Assembly (NCBI RefSeq): GCF_014648595.1
Contig: NZ_BMRK01000002.1
Location: 275,666-339,665, forward strand
Source: Nocardioides luteus
GTDB taxonomy: Bacteria; Actinomycetota; Actinomycetes; Propionibacteriales; Nocardioidaceae
Length of the DNA: 64,000 nucleotides
Direction: 5' to 3'
Shown: positions 9,309 through 18,394 of the stretch, in pieces
How the letters are laid out: each line of letters opens with the position of its first letter
Numbering within the stretch: position 1 is the stretch's first letter
The notes under the pieces: generated by a model
The model's database searches: none
What the model was told of the DNA's origin: nothing
The model's input: only the letters and a program-made list of their open reading frames with translations
Program-made: the position numbers and the translations under genes

Positions 9309-9387
9309 GCGAGCGTAAGCGAGCGACCATTCAGATCGTCACGACGCCACTTCCGTACGCTGGCGCCTTCTCAACGGAGGTGGCGGC
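9306..9387 (+). repeat. fhaA-fhaB spacer with shared GAGCGAGCG element
   Basis: Begins at the fhaA stop with TGAGCGAGCGTAAGCGAGCGA and ends with the ribosome-binding segment ACGGAGGTGGCGGCGTGA. The rodA-pbpA spacer has the same two ends, and a related string follows gyrB. The middle differs, so this looks like a recurring post-stop element and not a simple duplication. Confidence 0.5.
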
Positions 9388-9867
9388 GTGAGCGAGCTGA
9401 CCCTTTTCCTGATCCGGGTCGCCTACCTGGCGATCCTGTGGATCTTCGTGCTGGCCGCGTTGTCCGTGATCCGCTCCGACATGTTCGGCGCGCGGGTCAC
9501 CAACGCCTCCGCCGGCCAGCCCGCAGCGGCGCCGGGTCGAGGCAAGTCTCCCGCGGCGCGGGCACCGCGGCGCGGCGTACCCACGCACGTCGCGGTCACC
9601 ACCGGCTCCAACGCCGGTGTCACCGTGCCCCTCTCGCAGGCGCCCATCGTCATCGGCCGCGGCAGCGACGCCGCGATCATCCTCGACGACGACTACGCCT
9701 CCACCCGCCACGCCCGCATCGCCGTCTCCGGCGACCAGTGGTTCGTGGAGGACCTCGGATCGACCAATGGCACCTACATCGGGTCCGTCCGGATCAATCA
9801 GCCGACCGCTATCTCTCTCGGGACCCAGGTGCGGATCGGTAAGACAATCCTGGAGCTGCGCAAGTGA
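9388..9867 (+). CDS. fhaB: FhaB/FipA-type membrane-anchored FHA protein
   Basis: 159 residues. One N-terminal transmembrane helix (LFLIRVAYLAILWIFVLAAL) is followed by a linker of about 50 residues rich in Ala, Pro and Arg and a C-terminal FHA domain with GRG, STRHAR and GSTNGTYIG motifs. It is the FipA/FhaB partner of the PknA/PknB kinases; in mycobacteria it links FtsZ and FtsQ at the septum. GTG 9388 follows CGGAGGTGG. The 3' end overlaps pstP by four bases (GTGA). Confidence 0.92.
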   Translation: MSELTLFLIRVAYLAILWIFVLAALSVIRSDMFGARVTNASAGQPAAAPGRGKSPAARAPRRGVPTHVAVTTGSNAGVTVPLSQAPIVIGRGSDAAIILDDDYASTRHARIAVSGDQWFVEDLGSTNGTYIGSVRINQPTAISLGTQVRIGKTILELRK

Positions 9868-11198
9868 CCGCTGCGACCGACCCCACGCCCGACCCGGCTC
9901 CCAGCCCCGGTGCCCCTGGCGGACGACCCTTCCGCCTCGAGTTCGCCGCGGTCTCCGACGTCGGCCGGGTACGCAAGGACAACCAGGACAGCGGGTACGC
10001 CGGTCCGTGGCTGCTGACCGTCTGTGACGGCGTCGGTGGCGCTGCCCGCGGCGACATCGCCTCCAGCACCGCCGTCCAGCAGCTGCGCAAGCTCGACGAG
10101 GAGCCTGCCCTCGGGCTGGTCGACGACGACCTGATCGGCCTGGTCTCCCACGCGCTGCACATGGCCCACGACGAGATCGGCCACCTGGTCGACCACGACC
10201 CGACGCTCAACGGCACGAGCACGACCTCGACCGTCGGCCTCTTCGACGGCTCCAAGCTCACCGTCGGCCACGTGGGCGACAGCCGCGCCTACCTGCTCCG
10301 CAACGGCGCGATCCACCAGGTCACCCACGACCACACCTTCGTGCAGACGCTTCTCGACGAGGGGAGGATCACCGAGGAGGAGGCCAAGACCCACCCTCAC
10401 CGCAACCTGATCCTCAAGGCCCTCGACGGCACCCGTGAGCTCGAGCCCGACCTGTTCATCGTCGACCTCGCCGCCGGCGACCGACTGATGTTCTGCAGCG
10501 ACGGCGTCTGCGGCTACGTCGACGACCCCCGGATCGCCGACATCCTGGCGACCGGCACGCCCGAGTACGCCGCCGTCGAGCTGGTCCGCGTCTCCCTCGA
10601 CTCCGGCAGCACCGACAACGTGACCTGCGTGGTCGCCGACGTCGTGCCCAGCGACACCATGCCGTCGGCCGGACTCGAGGCCCAGATGGTGGGTGCTGCG
10701 GCGGAGCTCAAGCGGAGGACCACCAAGACCGGCCAGATGACTGCGCTGTTCCGCGGCCACCGGATGGGCGACACCGGCGAGCTCGACCCGATCGACGAGG
10801 AGATCCCCGACGGCGCGATCGCCGCCGACCCGGAGGAGATGCGCTACGCCCTCCAGGCGCCTGCCAGGTTCCTGAAGCTGCGCTGGGCCTTCGGGCTGCT
10901 GGCCATCCTCGGTGTGGTCTGGGTAGCGGCGGCGACGGCGTTCGTCTGGTCGCAGAACCAGTGGTACATCGGGCAGCAGGACGGCAACGTCACCATCTTC
11001 CGTGGTGTCCCGACCACGATGATCGGCCTCGACCTCTCCGAGCCCTACCAGACCTCTGACCTGAAGGTCGAGGACCTGGCCGAGACCTACCAGCACCAGC
11101 TCGAGGACGGCATCCACAGCAAGGATCTGGCCGGCGCCCAGGAGAAGGTGCAGTCGCTGGCCGACCAGAGCGCGGCCGACACAGGTAACGCGTCATGA
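9864..11198 (+). CDS. pstP: PP2C-type serine/threonine phosphatase PstP
   Basis: 444 residues. The catalytic domain (about 15-245) has the PPM metal motifs: DVGRVRKDNQD, VCDGVGG, GDSRAYLLR, FCSDGV and STDNVT. A transmembrane helix near residue 340 (WAFGLLAILGVVWVAAATAF) is followed by an extracellular tail of about 80 residues. It reverses the action of PknA and PknB on FHA proteins and division proteins. It overlaps fhaB and rodA through GTGA and ATGA junctions, indicating coupled translation. Confidence 0.95.
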   Translation: MTAATDPTPDPAPSPGAPGGRPFRLEFAAVSDVGRVRKDNQDSGYAGPWLLTVCDGVGGAARGDIASSTAVQQLRKLDEEPALGLVDDDLIGLVSHALHMAHDEIGHLVDHDPTLNGTSTTSTVGLFDGSKLTVGHVGDSRAYLLRNGAIHQVTHDHTFVQTLLDEGRITEEEAKTHPHRNLILKALDGTRELEPDLFIVDLAAGDRLMFCSDGVCGYVDDPRIADILATGTPEYAAVELVRVSLDSGSTDNVTCVVADVVPSDTMPSAGLEAQMVGAAAELKRRTTKTGQMTALFRGHRMGDTGELDPIDEEIPDGAIAADPEEMRYALQAPARFLKLRWAFGLLAILGVVWVAAATAFVWSQNQWYIGQQDGNVTIFRGVPTTMIGLDLSEPYQTSDLKVEDLAETYQHQLEDGIHSKDLAGAQEKVQSLADQSAADTGNAS

Positions 11199-12625
11199 GT
11201 GGGTTCACCCCGGCGAGCTCCATGCCCGTTTTCGTCCACCGGTCGCGCCGGGGGGCCGAGCTCGTCCTGATGATCCTGGCCCTGGCGGTCGGGATCGGCG
11301 CCTACGCCGCGGTCGGCCTCGGCGTGCAGGAGAAGGTGCCGGTCGACATCGTCGGCTACGGCACCTGGCTGGTCGCGCTGCTCGTGGCGGCCCACATCGG
11401 CGTACGTCTTCTGGCGCCGTACGCGGACCCCGTGCTGCTCCCGCTGGTCGCGATGCTCAACGGCTTCGGTCTCGCCGTCATCCACCGTCTCGACCTGGCC
11501 GCTGGGGCGAGCGAGTCCGACGCCTTCGCCCGCCAACAGCTGATCTGGATGTCGCTGGGCGTGGTGCTGTTCCTGATCACGCTCTTCGTGGTCCCCGACC
11601 ACCGGATGCTCCAGCGGTTCACCTACACCGCCGGCCTCGGCGCGGTGGTCATGCTGATCCTGCCGATGCTGCCGATCATCGGAAAGACGATCAACGGCGC
11701 CCGGATCTGGATCAACCTCGGTCCGGTGAGCTTCCAGCCCGGTGAGGTCGCCAAGGTGCTGCTGGTGGTCTGCTTCGCCGGCTATCTGGCGGTCCACCGC
11801 GACGCGCTCGCCCTGGCCGGTCGTCGGTTCGTCGGCATCGACCTGCCCCGCGGCCGCGACCTCGGTCCGTTGCTGATGATGTGGGTGATCAGCCTCGCGA
11901 TCCTCGTGCTGCAGCGCGACCTCGGCTCCAGCCTGCTCTTCTACGGCCTCTTCGTGGTGACGCTCTACGTCGCGACCGAGCGCAAGGGCTGGATCGTCGT
12001 CGGTGGGCTGCTCTTCGCCGGCGGTGTCTTCGCCGCGATCAGCCTCTTCAGCCATGTCCGCGTCCGCGTGCTGACCTGGCTGAACCCGTTCGACTACTAC
12101 CCGGACCCGGTCAACGGCACATCCTCCGGTCAGCTCGTCGAAGGCCTCTTCGGGATGGCCTGGGGCGGCATGATCGGCCGCGGCTTCGGGTCCGGCGAGC
12201 CCTGGCGGGTCCCCTACGCCAACTCCGACTTCATCATCCCGGCGATCGGTGAGGAGCTCGGTCTGACCGCGCTCCTCGCGCTGCTGCTGTGCTACGGCCT
12301 GATCGTCGAGCGCGGCCTGCGCACGGCGATCGTGGCCCGCGACGACTTCGGCAAGCTGCTCTCGGTCGGCCTGGCCACCTCGGTCGCCCTGCAGACCTTC
12401 GTGGTCGTCGGTGGCGTCACCGGCCTGATCCCGCTGACTGGTCTGACCACCCCCTTCCTCTCGTATGGTGGGTCTTCGCTGGTCGCCAACTGGGTGATCG
12501 TCGCCTTGCTGTTGCGCGTCTCGGACCAGTCCCGCCGTCCACTGCCGACGGCTCCGTCCGACGAAGACCTCGCCGCTGAGGAGACCCAGATCGTCAAGCT
12601 CGACAAAGGGGCGATGAACAAGTGA
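11195..12625 (+). CDS. rodA: SEDS-family peptidoglycan glycosyltransferase (RodA/FtsW)
   Basis: 476 residues with about ten membrane helices. SEDS signatures are present: NGARIWINLGPVSFQPGEVAK with the downstream QRDLGSSLLF, and the C-terminal TGLTTPFLSYGGSS. It polymerises lipid II glycan strands together with the class B PBP encoded next door. The four-base ATGA overlap with pstP and its position between the phosphatase and pbpA match mycobacterial rodA. FtsW cannot be excluded by sequence alone, but context favours RodA. Confidence 0.93.
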   Translation: MSGFTPASSMPVFVHRSRRGAELVLMILALAVGIGAYAAVGLGVQEKVPVDIVGYGTWLVALLVAAHIGVRLLAPYADPVLLPLVAMLNGFGLAVIHRLDLAAGASESDAFARQQLIWMSLGVVLFLITLFVVPDHRMLQRFTYTAGLGAVVMLILPMLPIIGKTINGARIWINLGPVSFQPGEVAKVLLVVCFAGYLAVHRDALALAGRRFVGIDLPRGRDLGPLLMMWVISLAILVLQRDLGSSLLFYGLFVVTLYVATERKGWIVVGGLLFAGGVFAAISLFSHVRVRVLTWLNPFDYYPDPVNGTSSGQLVEGLFGMAWGGMIGRGFGSGEPWRVPYANSDFIIPAIGEELGLTALLALLLCYGLIVERGLRTAIVARDDFGKLLSVGLATSVALQTFVVVGGVTGLIPLTGLTTPFLSYGGSSLVANWVIVALLLRVSDQSRRPLPTAPSDEDLAAEETQIVKLDKGAMNK

Positions 12626-12704
12626 GCGAGCGCCAGCGAGCGAACCACGAGCTCAACACGCGACCGCGTCCGTACACTTGCGCTCGCGCTACGGAGGTGG
12701 CCGC
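12622..12704 (+). repeat. rodA-pbpA spacer with shared GAGCGAGCG element
   Basis: Begins at the rodA stop with TGAGCGAGCGCCAGCGAGCG and ends with TACGGAGGTGGCCGCGTGA. It resembles the fhaA-fhaB spacer at both ends, including a TCCGTAC segment, although the middle has diverged. Confidence 0.5.
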
Positions 12705-14171
12705 GTGAACCGCCCCATTCGCACGCTCAGCGTCGGCTGCCTGATCCTCTTCGTGGCGCTGATGCTGAACCTGACGTACGTCCAGTTCTTCAAGGCGAGC
12801 TGGTACAACGACCGCGCCGACAACCGCCGGGTCACCGAAGAGGCCTACGCACAGCAGCGCGGCGACATCCTGGTCGGCAAGAAGGCGATCGCCACGAGCA
12901 AGCCGAGCGACGACAAGTACGAGTGGCAGCGCACGTATCCCGGCGGCAAGAAGTACGCCCCGATCACGGGCTTCATGTCCTACTCCTACGGCCAGACCGG
13001 GATCGAGAGGTCGCAGGACTCGGTGCTCTCGGGCCAGGACAACAAGCTCTTCACCAACCGCCTGGTCGACCTGGTCACCAACTCCGAGCCCGCCGGCGGC
13101 AACGTCGAGCTCACCATCGACCCGAAGGTCCAGGACGCCGCGTACGAGGGCCTGACCGCTCTCGGTGAGGACGTCCAGGCGGCCACGGTGGCGATCGAGC
13201 CGAAGACCGGCCGGATCCTGGCGATGGCCTCGACCCCGACCTACAACCCCTCCAAGCTGGCGACCCACGACTTCGGCGCCGCGAGCAAGTCCTTCAACAA
13301 CCTCTCGAAGGACGAGGACGAGCCGCTGCTGAACCGCTCCATCCAGACCGCGCTTCCGCCGGGCTCGACCTTCAAGCTGGTCACCGCCGCGGCCGCGATC
13401 GAGAAGCTCGGCATGGACGGCGACAGCAAGGTCTACGGCGGTGCCAGTCTCGACCTGCCGGGCACCACCACCGACCTGCCCAACCTCAACGGCACCAGCT
13501 GTGGCGGCGAGCAGATCACCCTCACCCGGGCCCTGGAGGTCTCCTGCAACACCGCGTTCGGCCAGCTCGGCATGGACCTCAGCGACGAGGACATGCGGGC
13601 CCAGGCCGAAGCGTTCGGCTTCGGTCAGCACTACCTCGACGACATCGGCCCGCAGGCCAAGAGCCGCTACCCCACCAACGACGGCAAGGACAAGCAGGCC
13701 CGCGCCGCGATCGGTCAGCAGGACGTGATCGCGACCCCGCTGCAGATGGCGATGGTCTCGGCCGGCATCGCCAACGGCGGCGAGGTCATGAAGCCCTACC
13801 TGGTCGACCGGGTCACCTCGTCCTCGCTGGACGTCATCGACCAGGGCAAGCCGACCACGATCGACAACCAGCCCGCGATCTCGCGGGACACCGCCGAGAT
13901 CCTGACCCAGATGATGGTCAGCGTCGTCGACAACGGCACCGCCGAGGTCGCCTCGATCCCCGGGGTGAGCGTCGCCGGCAAGACCGGCACCGCGCAGAGC
14001 TCCAAGGAGCGCGCTCCCTACGCCTGGTTCACCTCGTTCGCCCCGGCGGAGAACCCGTCCATCGCGGTCGCCGTGATGGTCCAGAAGAGCGGCACCGAAC
14101 GCAGCGAAATCGCCGGCGGACGGCTGGGCGGACCAATCGCGAAGGCCATGATGGAGGCAGCGATCTCATGA
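12705..14171 (+). CDS. pbpA: Class B penicillin-binding protein PbpA (transpeptidase)
   Basis: 488 residues. The single N-terminal membrane anchor is LSVGCLILFVALMLNLTYVQ. An extracellular dimerisation region and the transpeptidase domain follow, with active-site triads STFK, SCN and KTGTAQ in order. It cross-links septal or lateral peptidoglycan with the SEDS partner RodA. GTG 12705 was chosen because it follows CGGAGGTGG; an in-frame TTG nine codons upstream lacks such a site. It overlaps pknA by four bases. Confidence 0.95.
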   Translation: MNRPIRTLSVGCLILFVALMLNLTYVQFFKASWYNDRADNRRVTEEAYAQQRGDILVGKKAIATSKPSDDKYEWQRTYPGGKKYAPITGFMSYSYGQTGIERSQDSVLSGQDNKLFTNRLVDLVTNSEPAGGNVELTIDPKVQDAAYEGLTALGEDVQAATVAIEPKTGRILAMASTPTYNPSKLATHDFGAASKSFNNLSKDEDEPLLNRSIQTALPPGSTFKLVTAAAAIEKLGMDGDSKVYGGASLDLPGTTTDLPNLNGTSCGGEQITLTRALEVSCNTAFGQLGMDLSDEDMRAQAEAFGFGQHYLDDIGPQAKSRYPTNDGKDKQARAAIGQQDVIATPLQMAMVSAGIANGGEVMKPYLVDRVTSSSLDVIDQGKPTTIDNQPAISRDTAEILTQMMVSVVDNGTAEVASIPGVSVAGKTGTAQSSKERAPYAWFTSFAPAENPSIAVAVMVQKSGTERSEIAGGRLGGPIAKAMMEAAIS

Positions 14172-15748
14172 GTCGTTACGTATTCCACGAGCTCATCGGC
14201 ACCGGCGGGATGGGCGAGGTGTGGCGGGCGACCGACACGACCCTCAACCGCGAGGTCGCGATCAAGCTCCTCAAGCCCGAGCACGCCGAGGACCCGATCG
14301 GCCGCTCCCGGTTCGAGTCCGAGGCGAAGCACGCCGCCGCGCTCCACCACCCCAACGTCGTCGCCGTCTACGACGTCGGCGAGATGCCGACCGCCTCCGG
14401 CCTGATGCGTCCGTTCCTGGTGATGGAGCTGGTCGACCACAAGCCGCTCTCCGAGCTGATCCGTGACGGCCGTCCGCTCGACCCCGAGGTCGTACGCGAC
14501 CTGCTCGGTCAGGCCGGCGACGCGCTGGCCGCCGCTCACCGAGCCGGCATCGTGCACCGCGACGTGAAGCCCGCCAACCTGCTGATCACCCCGCAGCGGA
14601 AGGTGAAGGTCACCGACTTCGGCATCGCCCGTGCACAGGCCTCGACCGGCATCACCGGCACCGGCCAGGTGATGGGCACGCCGCAATACCTGAGCCCCGA
14701 GCAGGCTCGAGGCGAGAAGGCCACCCCGGCCTCCGACGTCTACTCGCTCGGTGTGGTCGCCTTCGAGTGCCTGGCCGGCTACCGGCCGTTCCAGAAGGAG
14801 ACCCCGGTCGCGACCGCGATCGCCCACCTGCACGACCCGGTCCCGCCGCTGCCCGACCACGTCCCCGCCGACCTGGCCGCGGTCGTGATGCGGAGCCTGC
14901 AGAAGGACCCGAGCCTCCGCTACGCCGATGCTGCCGCGTTCACCACCGCGATGATCGGTCACGGTGGTGGTGCGGACCCGGACGCCGAAGCCACCACCGT
15001 CGTTGCCGCCGCGCCTGGTGACGCGACCGCGACGTCGGTCATGGACCCGGTGCCCTCGCCCTCGGCCACCCAGAACTACGTCGGCATGCAGGGCGGCGCG
15101 GGCGGCCCGATGGGCCCCGAGGGCCCGCCGCCGCCCCGCTACCAGGACCCCTACGACAGCTACGACGACGATCAGGACCAGCGGCCCTGGTACAAGAAGC
15201 CGTTCAACATCGTCGTGCTCGTGATGCTGGTCGCGGTGATCGTCGCGATCATCTGGATCATCTCGACCCTCGCGTCGGGCCCGGACAACAGTCCGGCCGA
15301 CGACGCCTCCCCGACGCCATCAGCATCTCCGACGCCCACGCAGACGGAGCAGGCGGAGGAGGAGCCGAAGCCCGTCGAGATCGACGAGGACGACTACGTC
15401 GGCCGCAACGTCGACGAGGTGCGCCGCGAGCTGAGCGACCTCGGACTGGTCCCGAAGGTCTCGGTGCAGGAGAACGACGGCAGTCAGGGCGCCGACGTCG
15501 TCTCCGGGCTCGACCCGACCCGCAACCTCTACGAGGGCGACCCGATCACCATCCGCTACTACGGCGAGCCGCCGGCCGCCCCGCCTCCCAGCCAGGAGGA
15601 GCCCGACCAGGGCGAGGGTGACAACGAGGAAGAGGAGCCCACCGACGACGGCGAGTCCCCCGACGGCTGGAACTTCCCGGACCTCCCCGGTGGCGACGAG
15701 GGCACCGGCAACGGGAACGGGAACGGCAACGGGGGCGGCAATGGCTGA
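14168..15748 (+). CDS. pknA: Serine/threonine protein kinase PknA-type with one PASTA domain
   Basis: 526 residues. The kinase domain (5-265) has a GTGGMGEV loop, catalytic Lys33 in VAIKLLK, HRDVKPANLL and TDFGIARA. A Pro/Gly juxtamembrane stretch, a membrane helix near 346-370 and a Thr/Pro/Glu-rich spacer lead to a single PASTA-like unit (about 400-460). The tail is acidic, then Gly/Asn-rich. It sits in the pknA slot, between pbpA and pknB. Mycobacterial PknA has no PASTA domain, so this is a domain difference. The stop overlaps the pknB start by eight bases. Confidence 0.93.
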   Translation: MSRYVFHELIGTGGMGEVWRATDTTLNREVAIKLLKPEHAEDPIGRSRFESEAKHAAALHHPNVVAVYDVGEMPTASGLMRPFLVMELVDHKPLSELIRDGRPLDPEVVRDLLGQAGDALAAAHRAGIVHRDVKPANLLITPQRKVKVTDFGIARAQASTGITGTGQVMGTPQYLSPEQARGEKATPASDVYSLGVVAFECLAGYRPFQKETPVATAIAHLHDPVPPLPDHVPADLAAVVMRSLQKDPSLRYADAAAFTTAMIGHGGGADPDAEATTVVAAAPGDATATSVMDPVPSPSATQNYVGMQGGAGGPMGPEGPPPPRYQDPYDSYDDDQDQRPWYKKPFNIVVLVMLVAVIVAIIWIISTLASGPDNSPADDASPTPSASPTPTQTEQAEEEPKPVEIDEDDYVGRNVDEVRRELSDLGLVPKVSVQENDGSQGADVVSGLDPTRNLYEGDPITIRYYGEPPAAPPPSQEEPDQGEGDNEEEEPTDDGESPDGWNFPDLPGGDEGTGNGNGNGNGGGNG

Positions 15749-17537
15749 GCCGGCACTCCTCGCCGGCCGCTACGAGGTCGGGGAGCTGCTCGGCCGCGGC
15801 GGGATGGCGGAGGTCCGCAAGGGCACCGACCACCGGCTCGGTCGCGTGGTCGCGATCAAGCGGCTGCGGATGGACCTGGCCAGCGACGCCACCTTCCAGG
15901 CGCGCTTCCGGCGCGAGGCGCAGTCCTCGGCCAAGCTCAACCACCCCTCGATCGTGTCGGTCTACGACACCGGCGAGGAGAAGAGCGACGACGGCGTCGC
16001 CCAGCCCTACATCGTGATGGAGTACGTCGCCGGCCGCACGCTGCGCGACGTGCTCCGCGAGGGTCGCAAGATCCTGCCCGAGCGCGCGCTGGAGATCAGC
16101 TCCGACGTGCTCAACGCGCTCGACTACAGCCACCGCAACGGGATCATCCACCGCGACATCAAGCCCGGCAACGTGATGCTCACGCCGGCCGGTGACGTGA
16201 AGGTGATGGACTTCGGCATCGCCCGGGCGCTCAACGACGCCCAGTCCACGATGACCCAGACCGCGGCCGTCGTCGGCACCGCGCAATACCTGAGCCCCGA
16301 GCAGGCCCGCGGCGAGCAGGTCGACGCCCGCTCCGACGTCTACTCGGCCGGCTGCCTTCTCTACGAGCTGCTCACCGGCCGACCGCCGTTCGTCGGTGAC
16401 TCGCCGGTCTCGGTGGCCTACCAGCACGTACGCGAGCACGCGCAGCCTCCTTCGACCCACGACCCCTCGCTGACCCGCGAGCTCGACGCGATCGTGATGA
16501 AGTCGCTCGCCAAGCGGGTCGAGGACCGCTACCAGTCCGCGCAGGAGATGCGCACCGACATCGAGCGCTATCTCGCCGGGCGTCCCGTCCAGGCGGCCGT
16601 CCCGCCGAGCATGGACCAGACCCAGGTCGCTCAGAACCGCGCCGTCCCGCCCTACGGAGACCCCAACAGCGGCTACTACCCGCCCCAGGACGACCGGCCC
16701 CAGGGGCCGCGCCCCTGGGTGCTCGTGCTGCTCGGTCTGGTGATCATCGGCCTGATCGCGGTGGGCGCCTACTTCCTGCCGACCGCTCTCGGGCCGCAGA
16801 GCACGCCCGCGCCCGACGTCACCGGTCTCACCCAGGAGAAGGCGATGGCCGAGCTGAGCGCGGCCAAGCTCAAGGGCAAGGTGAAGCAGGAGCCGAGCGA
16901 CAGCGTCGCGGTCGGAGTGGTGATCTCGCAGGACCCACCTGCCGGCCAGGAGATCGAGGAGGGCGAGACCGTCACCCTGACGGTCTCCACCGGTCCACCC
17001 AACCGCGAGATGCCCAACGTGGTCGGGATGTCGCAGAAGGCGGCCAAGGACCTGCTCGAGGACGATCCCTACAGCTTCTCCGTGAAGATCGAGACGGTCG
17101 ACTCCGACGAGCCCAAGGGCACGGTGATCGAGTCCGACCCGGTTGCGGACCAGAGCGTCACGACGGGGAAGAGCACCGAGGTCGTCCTCTCCGTCTCCAA
17201 GGGTCCCAACAAGGTCCCCAACGTGGTCGGGAAGAGCGTTCAGGAGGCTGAGGAGATCCTCCGCAACGCCGGCTTCACGCCTGTACGCAAGGACGAGCCC
17301 AACACCGACAAGCCCAAGGACACCGTCGTCGAGCAGACGCCGGGCAAGGGCACGCCGCTGAAGAAGAACGGCGAGGTGATCATCTTCGTCTCGACGAAGG
17401 AAGCGCCGCTGCCGAGCTGTCAGACCCTGGTGCCCAACCCGGACGACCCGTCGGCCACGGCCACCCAGACCGCCGAGCCCGGCGACCCGCCGACGTGCGA
17501 CCCGGCGCTGCCGCCGACCTCTCCAGCGGCCCCCTGA
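15741..17537 (+). CDS. pknB: PASTA-domain serine/threonine protein kinase PknB
   Basis: 598 residues. The kinase domain has a GRGGMAEV loop, Lys40 in VAIKRL, HRDIKPGNVM and MDFGIARA, with the PknB-like TMTQTAAVVGTAQYLSPEQ activation segment. A membrane helix at about 324-350 is followed by three PASTA repeats (starting near residues 355, 425 and 493) and a Pro/Thr-rich tail. It senses muropeptide or lipid II outside the cell and phosphorylates division and wall-synthesis proteins. ATG 15741 was chosen because it matches the conserved N-terminus. Mycobacterial PknB has four PASTA units. Confidence 0.95.
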   Translation: MAEPALLAGRYEVGELLGRGGMAEVRKGTDHRLGRVVAIKRLRMDLASDATFQARFRREAQSSAKLNHPSIVSVYDTGEEKSDDGVAQPYIVMEYVAGRTLRDVLREGRKILPERALEISSDVLNALDYSHRNGIIHRDIKPGNVMLTPAGDVKVMDFGIARALNDAQSTMTQTAAVVGTAQYLSPEQARGEQVDARSDVYSAGCLLYELLTGRPPFVGDSPVSVAYQHVREHAQPPSTHDPSLTRELDAIVMKSLAKRVEDRYQSAQEMRTDIERYLAGRPVQAAVPPSMDQTQVAQNRAVPPYGDPNSGYYPPQDDRPQGPRPWVLVLLGLVIIGLIAVGAYFLPTALGPQSTPAPDVTGLTQEKAMAELSAAKLKGKVKQEPSDSVAVGVVISQDPPAGQEIEEGETVTLTVSTGPPNREMPNVVGMSQKAAKDLLEDDPYSFSVKIETVDSDEPKGTVIESDPVADQSVTTGKSTEVVLSVSKGPNKVPNVVGKSVQEAEEILRNAGFTPVRKDEPNTDKPKDTVVEQTPGKGTPLKKNGEVIIFVSTKEAPLPSCQTLVPNPDDPSATATQTAEPGDPPTCDPALPPTSPAAP

Positions 17538-17553
17538 CCGTCGCTCCGCCGAG

Positions 17554-17584
17554 GCCCCTGTCTCAGTCGCCCTGAGGCAGGGGC
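17554..17584. terminator. Bidirectional hairpin between pknB and DUF881 gene
   Basis: Stem GCCCCTG-t-CTCAG paired with CTGAG-g-CAGGGGC around TCGCC. It lies between convergent stops and covers the last codons of the minus-strand gene, so it can end both transcripts. Confidence 0.65.
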
Positions 17585-18351
17585 TTCGCGTACTTCACGT
17601 CGAGCAGGCCGTCGTAGGCGGGCGCGGTGAGGTAGGTCAGCGGCTTGAGGGCCCAGCCGATCTGGACGTTGGGGTCGCGGGCGTCGGCGCGGTAGTTCTG
17701 CACGTGGTCGTCACGGTCGATCGCGGCCTGGAGCTGGTCGGGGTCGCCGACGGCCTCGATGACGTACGGCTGGGGATAGGGGACGCCGTCGAGCTGCACC
17801 GTGCTGCCGGAGCACTTGATGCCGGTGGTGGTGATGATCCGCTCGCCGGCGATGGTGATCGCCTCGGCGCCACCGGCCCACAGCGCGTTGACGACCGCCT
17901 GGATGTCCTGCTGGTGCACGACGAGGGAGTTGGGGTCGTCACCGGTGTAGCTCTTCTGGACCTCCGAGGGCGCGTCGCCGAGCACGATCTGCATCCCGGC
18001 GCCGCTGTGGTCGGAGGTGCCGGCCGGGTCGGCGAGCCGCGCGGACTGCCGCTGGAGCTTCTTGACGTCCTTGTCGGTGACGCCGCTGGTCATCCCGTCG
18101 ACCTCGCTCTGCAGCTCGGCGAGCTGGGCCTCGAGACGGTCGTAGCGGCTGCGCTCTCCGTCGACGAGGGTGGCAAGGTCCTCGTAGCGGCCCGGCCGCA
18201 GGTCGGTGCCGTCGGCGTTGACAAAGCTCACCGCGAGCAGGCCGCCGCAGAGGATGACGACGATAGGCGTACCGAGCCTCCATGAGGTCATGCGGGACCA
18301 ACGCTTTGGCTTAGAGGTGGGGTTAGCCTGGGTTCCGGAGCTCACGACCAT
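17563..18351 (-). CDS. DUF881 family membrane-anchored protein
   Basis: 262 residues. An N-terminal membrane helix (GTPIVVILCGGLLAVSFV) is followed by a heptad-rich coiled coil (about 60-105: EDLATLVDGERSRYDRLEAQ) and a DUF881 domain containing VHQQDIQAVVNALWAGGAEA. The same gene lies between crgA and pknB in mycobacteria, so the position is conserved and a division or envelope role is likely, but biochemistry is unknown. ATG 18351 gives a normal-length protein; the open frame upstream enters the divergent crgA promoter. Confidence 0.85.
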   Translation of the reverse strand: MVVSSGTQANPTSKPKRWSRMTSWRLGTPIVVILCGGLLAVSFVNADGTDLRPGRYEDLATLVDGERSRYDRLEAQLAELQSEVDGMTSGVTDKDVKKLQRQSARLADPAGTSDHSGAGMQIVLGDAPSEVQKSYTGDDPNSLVVHQQDIQAVVNALWAGGAEAITIAGERIITTTGIKCSGSTVQLDGVPYPQPYVIEAVGDPDQLQAAIDRDDHVQNYRADARDPNVQIGWALKPLTYLTAPAYDGLLDVKYAKPLPQGD

Positions 18352-18394
18352 TAGGGTATGCGCAGCAATCACATTTGTCTGAGGAGCATCACCC

